A stretch of 64,000 nucleotides of DNA from NCBI GenBank assembly GCA_025355465.1, contig JANXZO010000066.1:19864-83863 (forward strand), read 5' to 3'. Below are positions 1 to 6,952 of the stretch, in pieces (position 1 is the stretch's first letter; the number at the start of each line of letters is the position of its first letter). The notes beneath the pieces were generated by a model that saw only the letters and a list, made by a program, of their open reading frames with translations, was not told the origin of the DNA and ran no database searches. A program made the translations under genes and the position numbers. Origin of the DNA: Bacteroidales bacterium. Lineage in GTDB: Bacteria > Bacteroidota > Bacteroidia > Bacteroidales > FEN-979.

Positions 1-478
1 TTTTTTTTCGCAGATAGTCGTTGATCCAGTCCGGAATCTTGTTGTCATAGAGCCTGGCCGATTCAAAGGCTATCCCGTGTTTTTCGATAGACTTGTAGAG
101 CGCTTTGCGTTTGTCGAGTTTCCCGTATTTATAACAAAGCACCAGAAGGGTTGAACTCAGCGGATTCTCGACATAGGAGAGGAAATCTTCAATTTTATCC
201 AGGTCTTGCGCCTCCTTAACAATCAGCACCTGGTAATTGGCCATCATCGGAAAGCGCTTCGCATAACTGATAAGGGTGGCAACATTCGAATCTTTTCCGT
301 AGCAGATTGTTTGGTTAAACTCCTTTTCCAGGTCGTTTAGGACGTTCTGTTCAATAAAATCCGAGATGGTATCAATAAAATAGGGCTCTTCGCCATGAAG
401 CAGATAAACCGGTGAATATATCTGATTTCGCAGATCATTCAGTATCTGATCGAAACTTATGTCGCTCTTTGCCGCCAT
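1..478 (-). CDS. holA: DNA polymerase III subunit delta (partial, C-terminus off the window)
   Basis: This reading frame is open to the left edge of the window, so it is absent from the ORF track. It starts at the ATG at 478 and gives about 159 residues beginning MAAKSDISFDQILNDL. The segment PVYLLHGEEPYFIDTISDFI is typical of the N-terminal AAA+-like domain of the clamp-loader delta subunit, which opens the beta sliding clamp. The start codon overlaps the last base of the amn stop codon (TAATG), so the two genes are probably cotranscribed and translationally coupled. The C-terminal collar domain lies outside the window. The identification rests on this N-terminal motif and on the gene order, which I recall as common in Bacteroidota. 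Confidence 0.85.
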   Translation of the reverse strand, partial: MAAKSDISFDQILNDLRNQIYSPVYLLHGEEPYFIDTISDFIEQNVLNDLEKEFNQTICYGKDSNVATLISYAKRFPMMANYQVLIVKEAQDLDKIEDFLSYVENPLSSTLLVLCYKYGKLDKRKALYKSIEKHGIAFESARLYDNKIPDWINDYLRKK

Positions 479-1251
479 TAATCAAACCTGAGGTGTTTTA
501 CCATGAGTTTATGCCTGATCAGCTCCTCAATGGTATCGATTCCGATTTTCAGATGCTCTTCCGAGAAATTCTGGGTCACCCTTTTATCGCTTACCTGGGT
601 TTTAATGCCGCGGCCCACCATCGGTTGATCTGAAACAAGCAGCAAAGCTCCGGTCGGGATCTCATTGGCGAAGCCAACCGTAAACAGGGTAGCCGTTTCC
701 ATATCGATGGCCATGGACCGGGTAACACGCAAGTATTTTTTAAAAACCTCGTCATATTCCCAAACCCTCCGGTTGGTTGTGTAAACAGTTCCGGTCCAGT
801 AATTTTTGCGGTGGTTTAAAATGGAGGTTGAAACAACCTTCTGGAGGTTAAAGGCAGGCAATGCCGGAACACGTTCCGGAAAATAATCATCGGAGGTACC
901 ATCTCCGCGGATTGCTGCAATGGGGATGATCATGTCGCCCACCTTGCATTTTTTCTTGAGTCCGCCGCATTTACCAAGGAACAGGGCCGCCTTGGGTTTA
1001 ACGGCACCCAGCAGGTCCATGATGGTGGCCGCATTCGGACTCCCCATGCCAAAGTTTATCACGGTGATCCGGCCGCTGGTAACACTGGGCATGGCTTTGT
1101 CGAGCCCAACCACCGGAACATCATACATCTTCGAGAACAGATCGAGGTAACGGTTGAAATTTACCAGAAGGATAAAATCACCGAAATCCTCCAGCGCAGT
1201 ACCGGTGTACCTGGGTAACCAGTCATCAACAATCTCTTTCTTCGTCTTCAT
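478..1251 (-). CDS. amn: AMP nucleosidase, short Bacteroidota form
   Basis: Predicted to hydrolyse AMP to adenine and ribose 5-phosphate in the cytoplasm. The 257-residue protein is a phosphorylase/nucleosidase fold: GMGSPNAATIMDLL and FLGKCGGLKKKCKVGD form the phosphate/ribose region, AIDMETATLF is the nucleoside-binding Met-Glu segment, and VSDQPM carries the likely catalytic Asp. It lacks the extra N-terminal domain of the long E. coli enzyme, as is usual in this phylum. The ORF track starts at 1275, but a TAnnTTTG box at 1277-1284 would place transcription start at or after that codon. The ATG at 1251 (MKTKKE) is therefore preferred. It is divergent from the HSDR_N-like gene and overlaps holA. 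Confidence 0.88.
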   Translation of the reverse strand: MKTKKEIVDDWLPRYTGTALEDFGDFILLVNFNRYLDLFSKMYDVPVVGLDKAMPSVTSGRITVINFGMGSPNAATIMDLLGAVKPKAALFLGKCGGLKKKCKVGDMIIPIAAIRGDGTSDDYFPERVPALPAFNLQKVVSTSILNHRKNYWTGTVYTTNRRVWEYDEVFKKYLRVTRSMAIDMETATLFTVGFANEIPTGALLLVSDQPMVGRGIKTQVSDKRVTQNFSEEHLKIGIDTIEELIRHKLMVKHLRFD

Positions 1252-1276
1252 ATTTGCATTATTTCCTGGATGCATA

Positions 1277-1284
1277 CAAAGATA
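1277..1284 (-). promoter_or_regulatory. -7 promoter box for amn-holA
   Basis: TATCTTTG on the minus strand matches the Bacteroidota -7 consensus TAnnTTTG. It lies 25 bases before the chosen amn ATG and is back-to-back with the box at 1306. Confidence 0.6.
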
Positions 1285-1305
1285 AAGTGTTTAGGCGATT
1301 TTTCG

Positions 1306-1313
1306 TAAGTTTG
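1306..1313 (+). promoter_or_regulatory. -7 promoter box for the HSDR_N-like gene
   Basis: TAAGTTTG matches TAnnTTTG. Only 8 bases separate it from the first ATG at 1322, so the transcript would have a very short leader or none. Confidence 0.55.
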
Positions 1314-1321
1314 CTTTAACG

Positions 1322-1786
1322 ATGATGCCGCCACTGAATTTACCGGCTTATGAACCAAGGATCCGCGAACAAAATTCCGGGAAGCCTGAGATTTTTGACC
1401 GGGTGCGCAAAAAGTTCGTCCGGTTGACACCTGAAGAGTGGGTGCGACAACATTTTTTGAACTATCTCACGGCGCACAAAGGCTATCCCGCTTCACTTAT
1501 TGCAGTGGAGGCCGCGTTGAAATATAACCGGCTTGTGAAGAGAAGCGACATCCTCGTTTACGGACCCGGGGGGAAGCCGTTGCTTGTGGTGGAATGCAAG
1601 GCCCCGGAGGTGGAGGTTAGCCAGGCGGTATTCGATCAGGTGGCCATGTACAACATGTCGTTGCTGGTGGGCTTTGTGGTGGTCACCAACGGTCTCGAAC
1701 ATTTTGCCTGCAAAATCAGTCATGAAAATAAAAGTTACACTTTTTTAAAGGAAATTCCCGACTATGAAACGCTGAACCCAAGGTAA
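1322..1786 (+). CDS. Type I restriction HsdR N-terminal-like domain protein
   Basis: A 154-residue stand-alone protein resembling the HSDR_N domain (PF13588), a PD-(D/E)XK nuclease-like fold. DILVYGPGGKPLLVVECKAP supplies the D...ExK arrangement at about residues 79-98. No methylase, specificity subunit or helicase is nearby, so this is not a restriction system. Small proteins of this type are widespread in Bacteroidota beside holA/amn and their role is unknown. Two ATGs (1322 and 1325) are possible starts and both lie very close to the promoter box at 1306. Fold assignment is good; function is open. Confidence 0.75.
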   Translation: MMPPLNLPAYEPRIREQNSGKPEIFDRVRKKFVRLTPEEWVRQHFLNYLTAHKGYPASLIAVEAALKYNRLVKRSDILVYGPGGKPLLVVECKAPEVEVSQAVFDQVAMYNMSLLVGFVVVTNGLEHFACKISHENKSYTFLKEIPDYETLNPR

Positions 1787-1837
1787 CCCGTTTCACCAAT
1801 TCACATTTTTTCTGTCTCACCATTACAAAATCTAACC

Positions 1838-3109
1838 ATGGAACAGTTACCCGGAATCCCAAAACTCCTGATCGATTTCACGCTGGTGACTGTGTTTTCC
1901 CTGCTGATAGGGCTCTCGCAGCGCCGTCTTCACGGAGTTGCCCACGAGTCAGATCGAACCATTGGAACCGACCGAACCTTTACTTTTATCGGAATACTTG
2001 GCTTTATCCTGTTTATACTCGATCCTTTGAGTTACAGGCTTTTTCTGGGCGGTGGATTGGCCCTTGCCGCCGTTCTGTGCATCTATTACTTTGCCCATAT
2101 CAGGGATTTTAAAGATTATGGTGGTACCACCTTATTTATTGCCCTGATTACCTATTGCCTGGGGCCGGTGGTGGCATCGCAGCCTCACTGGTTGGCTTTG
2201 TTGCTCGTGGTAACAGTCCTGATTTTCACGGAACTAAAGGAGACTTTTGGAACGCTTTCCGCGAAGTTCGACCGCTATGAATTCATTACGCTGGCAAAGT
2301 TTCTGGTCATTGCGGGGATCATTTTACCCATCGTGCCCGATCAGCCTGTTATCCCGAATATCAGTCTGACGCCTTATAAGATCTGGCTTGCAGTCGTGGT
2401 GATTTCTACCATCTCCTATGCAAGTTACCTGTTGAAGAAATTTATTTTTCAGGATGCCGGCATCGTCTTGTCAGCCATTCTCGGAGGATTGTACAGCAGC
2501 ACTGCCACTACGATCATCCTGGCAAGAAAAAGTAAAGAGGAACCTCAGCTTGTGCGACAATACATGGCCGGGACCATTTTCGCCACAGCCATGATGTACC
2601 TGAGAATACTCGTCCTCATCTTAATCTTCAACACCGCCCTCTTCGATAAGGTCTGGCCGTGGTTTATTTCACTATTTGCGTTGTCAGCCTTCATCGGAAT
2701 GGTCATCCTGTTTTTCAGACAGAAGTCTTTGGCGACCTCAGGATCCACTCTTCCTTCTGCGCAAAATCCATTGGAATTCAAGGTGGCAATGATTTTTACC
2801 GCACTGTATGTTGCGTTTACCCTGATAACCTATACCGTGCTGAACAGGTTTGGTACGCCGGGGTTAAATGTGCTCTCATTTGTGGTCGGTTTAACGGATA
2901 TAGATCCGTTTCTGATCAGCCTTTTCCAGGGGAAATTCAATGTAAGCATCGATATGGTTGCACTGGCAACATTGCAGGCGATCGTCAGCAACAATTTTCT
3001 GAAGATGCTTTACGGATGCTTTTTTGCCGGTAAAAATGCCCGCTTATACCTGATTTCAGGATTTCTTCTTATCATTGCAGCCACGATCCTCTTTATGCTT
3101 TTCATCTGA
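1838..3109 (+). CDS. MgtC/SapB-like membrane protein with DUF4010
   Basis: A 423-residue integral membrane protein with roughly a dozen hydrophobic segments. The N-terminal 140 residues resemble MgtC/SapB (LIGLSQRR near residues 23-30), and the rest matches the DUF4010 region (for example LSAILGGLYSSTATTI near residues 211-226 and VVGLTDIDPFL near 348-358). Such fusions are common in bacteria. Transport of a small ion or solute is suspected for the family but not established. It is followed after 8 bases by the DUF3822 gene, suggesting cotranscription with DUF3822 and rsmD. Confidence 0.8.
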   Translation: MEQLPGIPKLLIDFTLVTVFSLLIGLSQRRLHGVAHESDRTIGTDRTFTFIGILGFILFILDPLSYRLFLGGGLALAAVLCIYYFAHIRDFKDYGGTTLFIALITYCLGPVVASQPHWLALLLVVTVLIFTELKETFGTLSAKFDRYEFITLAKFLVIAGIILPIVPDQPVIPNISLTPYKIWLAVVVISTISYASYLLKKFIFQDAGIVLSAILGGLYSSTATTIILARKSKEEPQLVRQYMAGTIFATAMMYLRILVLILIFNTALFDKVWPWFISLFALSAFIGMVILFFRQKSLATSGSTLPSAQNPLEFKVAMIFTALYVAFTLITYTVLNRFGTPGLNVLSFVVGLTDIDPFLISLFQGKFNVSIDMVALATLQAIVSNNFLKMLYGCFFAGKNARLYLISGFLLIIAATILFMLFI

Positions 3110-3117
3110 CCTTCGCG

Positions 3118-4005
3118 ATGGCCGATCATTTTACTGTATTGCTGAGTAAACTGGATGAGTCCTTCAACATCCAGGAAACACGGAACTATGGTCTTTCCAT
3201 CCAGTTCAATGAGTCGGGTTTCGCCTATAGCATCCTTGATTTAAAACGCAACAAATACATCGTCCTTCAGCAACTTCGCAAAAATGAGTACAGTGCACCG
3301 CAACCGGCTGTGAAGTCAACTTTCGATGACTTTGTAAAGCAACTGATCAACCGGATGCCCTGGCTGAAAAATCCCTATAAATCGGTTCTTATTGCCTATG
3401 AAGGCAGGAAATCGACGCTCATCCCGGGCCCTTTATTTGAGGCGGCTGAACGTGAAAACTACCTTCATTTCAACTTCCGGAAGGAGGGAGCGGAACAGGT
3501 TTATTCCGATCACCTCACCCACCTGGACAATCACCTTGTTTTTTCGATCCCGGATTCAACAGTGAAAACCATTCAGCAGCTTTTTCCAACGGTCAGAATT
3601 CATCACCTGACCAGCATTCTTATCGAAAGCATATGGATCAACTATAAAAACCGGATCAACGCCAGCAGGGTGTTTCTTCATATGCGTGATAAACATTTTG
3701 ACATTATCCTGTTCGATGGCCGGCAAATGAGTTATTGCAATTCATTTCCGTTTCTGAATTCAGAGGATGTGGTTTATTATCTGATCTTCGTGCTGGAACA
3801 GCTGAACCTGAATCCGGAGAATATCTATGTTGTGCTGCTTGGCAGCATTGAACGGAGTTCCGGTTTGTTCGAGTTGCTGTCGAAATATATCCGCCATATT
3901 GAATTTGGCCGTCGCAACGATTCATTCAAATACAACTACAATGTCAGCCAGGTTTCTCCACATTATTTTTATCCATTATTAAATTTTCAGGCATGCGCAT
4001 TGTAA
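3118..4005 (+). CDS. DUF3822 family protein
   Basis: A 295-residue cytoplasmic protein of the Bacteroidota-restricted DUF3822 family, with no signal peptide or membrane segment. The family looks like a divergent actin/ASKHA-type fold, but I see no convincing catalytic motif here. Its last 13 bases overlap the start of rsmD, an arrangement that recurs in this phylum and suggests translational coupling. Function is unknown; a link to rRNA methylation is only inferred from the overlap. Confidence 0.75.
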   Translation: MADHFTVLLSKLDESFNIQETRNYGLSIQFNESGFAYSILDLKRNKYIVLQQLRKNEYSAPQPAVKSTFDDFVKQLINRMPWLKNPYKSVLIAYEGRKSTLIPGPLFEAAERENYLHFNFRKEGAEQVYSDHLTHLDNHLVFSIPDSTVKTIQQLFPTVRIHHLTSILIESIWINYKNRINASRVFLHMRDKHFDIILFDGRQMSYCNSFPFLNSEDVVYYLIFVLEQLNLNPENIYVVLLGSIERSSGLFELLSKYIRHIEFGRRNDSFKYNYNVSQVSPHYFYPLLNFQACAL

Positions 4006-4529
4006 GTGGAATCTACCGCGGACGGCGGTTGCAACCCCCGGTAAATCTGCCCGTAAGACCCACCACTGATTTTGCCAAGGAGGGTCTTTTCAATGTCCTG
4101 AACAACATTGTTGATTATGAATCACTCAGTGTTCTCGATCTTTTTTCCGGCACAGGCAGTATCTCGTTCGAATTTCTCAGCAGGGGAGCCAGGGAGGTTA
4201 CTTCGGTGGAGTCAAATCATAAATGCGTCGATTTTATCAAAAAGACAGCAGATTCCTTTGGCATACAGAATCTGAAGCCGGTGAAATCGAATGCTTTTGT
4301 ATTCCTTAAGCATACTTTTGCCACATACGACCTCATCTTTGCCGATCCTCCTTACGACCTCGAAGGACTTGAAAACCTACCCGACCAGGTGTTGGAGTCC
4401 GGGCTGCTGGCAAACGACGGACTTTTTATCATGGAGCACTCCGCCAGACTAAAACACGAAACCCATCCCTGCTTTGAACAGAAACGGGTTTACGGGAGCG
4501 TGAATTTTAGTTTCTTCAGGAAAAGTTAG
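3993..4529 (+). CDS. rsmD: 16S rRNA (guanine(966)-N2)-methyltransferase
   Basis: SAM-dependent enzyme that methylates N2 of G966 in 16S rRNA. The 178-residue length is normal. The N-terminal MRIVSGIYRGRRLQPP and RPTTDFAKEGLFNVL are RsmD signatures. LDLFSGTGSISFEFLSRGA is the SAM-binding motif I, and FADPPYDL is the N-methyltransferase motif IV (DPPY). It overlaps the upstream DUF3822 gene by 13 bases, and its 3' end overlaps by 4 bases the convergent DUF2795 gene. Confidence 0.95.
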   Translation: MRIVSGIYRGRRLQPPVNLPVRPTTDFAKEGLFNVLNNIVDYESLSVLDLFSGTGSISFEFLSRGAREVTSVESNHKCVDFIKKTADSFGIQNLKPVKSNAFVFLKHTFATYDLIFADPPYDLEGLENLPDQVLESGLLANDGLFIMEHSARLKHETHPCFEQKRVYGSVNFSFFRKS

Positions 4530-4747
4530 TACTCGTCTTCGTGGAAAAAGAAGTCATCTTTGGTGGGATAGTCCGGCCAGATGTCCTCAATGCGCTCGTA
4601 GGTCTCGCCTTCGTCTTCGATTTCTCTTAAATTCTCAACTACTTCCTGGGGTGCGCCCGATCTGATCGCCCAATCGACCAGCTCGTCCCTGGTGGCAGGC
4701 CAGGGAGCATCTTCAAGTTTGGAGGCCAATTCGAGTGTCCAGTACAT
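4526..4747 (-). CDS. DUF2795 domain protein
   Basis: A small acidic 73-residue protein (MYWTLELASKLEDAPWPATR) resembling DUF2795, a short helical domain of unknown role found in many bacteria. The C-terminus is strongly acidic and aromatic (DDFFFHEDEY). It has its own TAnnTTTG box at 4771-4778, 23 bases before the ATG, which supports a real, separately transcribed gene. It converges on rsmD with a 4-base overlap of stop codons. Confidence 0.8.
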   Translation of the reverse strand: MYWTLELASKLEDAPWPATRDELVDWAIRSGAPQEVVENLREIEDEGETYERIEDIWPDYPTKDDFFFHEDEY

Positions 4748-4770
4748 TTTTCAGCTTTTGTTAATTCCTG

Positions 4771-4778
4771 CAAAAGTA
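4771..4778 (-). promoter_or_regulatory. -7 promoter box for the DUF2795 gene
   Basis: TACTTTTG on the minus strand matches TAnnTTTG, 23 bases before the start codon. Confidence 0.6.
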
Positions 4779-4848
4779 TAAAAAATAAAATCAGAATGTC
4801 AAGTAAAAAAAGTTCTGCAATTTTTCGGCGCCGGAAGCCGTGAATTAT

Positions 4849-5418
4849 TTAATGTTTTTCTCTTTCAGGTAACCATGGGGTTTCGGTTGCACCATTATCC
4901 TTACCCGTTTTTCTTGCCAGTACAAACAGATAATCCGATAAACGGTTAAGCAACCGGATTATTATATTCTCAACCGGGCTGCTCTGGTTCAGCCTGATAA
5001 GCGATCGCTCGGCCCGTCTGCAAACAGTCCGTGCCACATGACAGTAGGAGACTGTGGGATGTCCACCCGGCAGAATAAAGTTCTGAAGGGCCGGCAGCTC
5101 TTCGTTCATGCGGTCAATCTCATTCTCAAGCAGGGTAACGTCCTCTTCCTTTAAGCCGGGCAGCTCCCGGGTTGATTTTGCCGGATCGCGCGCGATCAGC
5201 GCTTCCGCCACAAAAAGATTTTCCTGAACACGGAGGAGCACCGCACGATAACGGGGGTTGATCTCCTGATCCCGGATCAGCCCCAGAAAACTGTTGAGCT
5301 CGTCGAGATTTCCATATGCTTCAACCCGCTCATGACTTTTAGACACACGTGTGCCTCCAAGTAACGAAGTCTCACCCTTGTCGCCGCCTTTGGTGTATAT
5401 TTTGAAGTCCTCCGACAT
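4849..5418 (-). CDS. ATP:cob(I)alamin adenosyltransferase, PduO type
   Basis: Transfers the adenosyl group of ATP to cob(I)alamin to make coenzyme B12. The 189-residue protein begins MSEDFKIYTKGGDKGETSLL; TKGGDKG is the N-terminal ATP-binding motif of the PduO family. VEAYGNLDELNSFLG and CRRAERSLIRL (R-x-x-E-R) are further family signatures. The ORF track begins at 5454, but that codon lies inside the -7 box at 5452-5459, so the ATG at 5418 is chosen. No other cobalamin gene is adjacent. It points to adenosylcobalamin-dependent metabolism elsewhere in the genome. Confidence 0.92.
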   Translation of the reverse strand: MSEDFKIYTKGGDKGETSLLGGTRVSKSHERVEAYGNLDELNSFLGLIRDQEINPRYRAVLLRVQENLFVAEALIARDPAKSTRELPGLKEEDVTLLENEIDRMNEELPALQNFILPGGHPTVSYCHVARTVCRRAERSLIRLNQSSPVENIIIRLLNRLSDYLFVLARKTGKDNGATETPWLPEREKH

Positions 5419-5451
5419 AATAGCGTGGTAATGAAGTTTTTGAAAAGGAGG

Positions 5452-5459
5452 CAAAGATA
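5452..5459 (-). promoter_or_regulatory. -7 promoter box for the adenosyltransferase gene
   Basis: TATCTTTG on the minus strand matches TAnnTTTG. It lies 33 bases before the preferred ATG and rules out the longer ORF-track start. Confidence 0.6.
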
Positions 5460-5555
5460 GGCAAATTTCCCACTTACGATTTATGATTAACGATTTATTT
5501 TTTGAGTCCAGCGCACCATTTTCGGTGCCGGCCTGAATGGTTGATACGGAATTAA

Positions 5556-5563
5556 TACCTTTG
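5556..5563 (+). promoter_or_regulatory. -7 promoter box for the gene at 5580
   Basis: TACCTTTG matches TAnnTTTG, 16 bases before the ATG. Confidence 0.6.
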
Positions 5564-5579
5564 TGATCAAATCAAACAT

Positions 5580-6119
5580 ATGCATCCTCATTTTGTTTTT
5601 CACCTGCTAAAGGGTTTTTTGTTGATTGCGATGATTTTTGGCGGAGCATTTCTTTTACTTCGCTACTACCTGAGGTATTCCCGGCCCCTGGTTCAACCCG
5701 CTGTTATCACTGCACAAACCGGAGAGGTTCAGAAGGTGATCCTGCCGCTGCGATTGCAGGCATATGAACGTTTTGTGATGTTCCTTGAACGTATTCATCC
5801 ATCGAACCTGCTGATGCGGTTAAACAATCCTGAACTTACTTCTGTTCAGCTGCAAACCCTGCTTGCACGGACCATCCGTGAAGAATTCGAGTACAACCTG
5901 TCGCAGCAACTCTACATTTCCGGACATTCATGGGAGTTGATTAAAAACGCAAAGGAGGAGATGGTGGCCATGATCAACAAGGCTTCAACAAAAGCGGGCG
6001 ACCAGGCCAGGGCAGGAGATCTGGTGAAGGCCATCCTTGAACTTATGGTCGAAAAGGGCAAACTGCCCACAGAACTTGCACTTGAGGAGATCAGGAAAGA
6101 GTTGCAGAAATTATTCTGA
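5580..6119 (+). CDS. Membrane-anchored hypothetical protein of Bacteroidota type
   Basis: A 179-residue protein with one N-terminal membrane segment (LLKGFLLIAMIFGGAFLLLR, about residues 9-28) followed by a mostly helical cytoplasmic part with LRLQAYERFVMFLERIHPSN and an amphipathic C-terminal tail. I recall similar proteins as a small uncharacterised family in this phylum (possibly DUF7935), but no function is known to me. It has its own -7 box at 5556. It converges on the GNAT gene at 6136 with a 16-base gap and no obvious terminator. Confidence 0.65.
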   Translation: MHPHFVFHLLKGFLLIAMIFGGAFLLLRYYLRYSRPLVQPAVITAQTGEVQKVILPLRLQAYERFVMFLERIHPSNLLMRLNNPELTSVQLQTLLARTIREEFEYNLSQQLYISGHSWELIKNAKEEMVAMINKASTKAGDQARAGDLVKAILELMVEKGKLPTELALEEIRKELQKLF

Positions 6120-6135
6120 CAGGATTATTTCCGTA

Positions 6136-6879
6136 TTATTTTTTGCCCGGTTTCATCCGGTACCAATAACTGTACAACTCTTTAAATCCCATTTTTTTGT
6201 AGAGGCTGATGGCGGGTGAGTTATTGGTGAGCACCTGAAGGTAAGCCGTGGTTGCTCCATGCTGCCTGCCCCACCGGAGAATATTCTCACAAATCAGGTA
6301 ACCCAATCCGGTGTTGCGGTATTCCCGGGCCACGACGATGTCGAACAGTCCGATGTAATCTCCCTCGAGAACACCGAGCCCCACACCAATTGTTTTTCGG
6401 TCGCGAACAAGTGATACCAGACATTTGGGGGTCATCACCTGTTTCATGATAGAAATGTATACGGGTCGCCGGCCGGCGGGAAACTTATTCATTCTGGTAA
6501 AATGGCCGATCCACTGTTCACTCAGGTCAGACTCGATGCGAACATCCTGTATTGGTTCACCGGAAATATTAGAGATATCCAGTGTTTGAAACGAGATGGT
6601 GGAGTGAATAACATAACCCCTCATTTGCAACCGATGGTCGATATCTTGTGGGATGGCGGCTTCCGTTATTTTAAAACAAGGCGTAATACCATGCGCCTTG
6701 TACATTTTCTCGCAGAACGAGATCTTTTCCTCCGGATCAATGGATGAAGGGTAAAGCAGATTGATACTGTTGGCCCGTTTGGTTACCCCCTGCGCAAAGC
6801 GAAGGAGCCAGCCATCATACTGTATTGTTTGCAGCGCAGGCCAGGCATTGTTTGAAATTTCCTCAAAACGGCGAATCAT
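6136..6879 (-). CDS. GNAT family N-acetyltransferase
   Basis: A 247-residue protein with a C-terminal GNAT domain. FDIVVAREYRNTGLGYLIC contains the acetyl-CoA-binding R/Q-x-x-G-x-G/A region (about residues 184-202), and AISLYKKMGFKELYSYWY is the usual motif B end. The N-terminal ~120 residues are a divergent second GNAT-like half, a layout seen in many two-domain GNATs. The substrate cannot be predicted. Its upstream leader contains the GAAATAGC tandem array. Confidence 0.8.
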   Translation of the reverse strand: MIRRFEEISNNAWPALQTIQYDGWLLRFAQGVTKRANSINLLYPSSIDPEEKISFCEKMYKAHGITPCFKITEAAIPQDIDHRLQMRGYVIHSTISFQTLDISNISGEPIQDVRIESDLSEQWIGHFTRMNKFPAGRRPVYISIMKQVMTPKCLVSLVRDRKTIGVGLGVLEGDYIGLFDIVVAREYRNTGLGYLICENILRWGRQHGATTAYLQVLTNNSPAISLYKKMGFKELYSYWYRMKPGKK

Positions 6880-6889
6880 GACAAATAGT

Positions 6890-6921
6890 GAAATAGCGAA
6901 ATAGCGAAATAGCGAAATAGC
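6890..6921. repeat. Tandem array, 8-bp unit GAAATAGC x4
   Basis: Four perfect copies of GAAATAGC between the GNAT start codon and the alaS stop codon, with a degenerate extra copy to the left. A decayed array of the same unit occurs at 43373-43412 on the opposite strand. Confidence 0.9.
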
Positions 6922-6952
6922 CTACCAATCTTCATCGTGCAGGTGATTGAGA

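Noticed and set aside
1322-1786. Possible type I restriction-modification system
   Set aside because: Only an HsdR N-terminal-like domain is present; there are no methylase, specificity or helicase parts nearby.
6890-6921. CRISPR-like repeats
   Set aside because: Units are 8 bp, directly abutting and without spacers; no cas gene is present.
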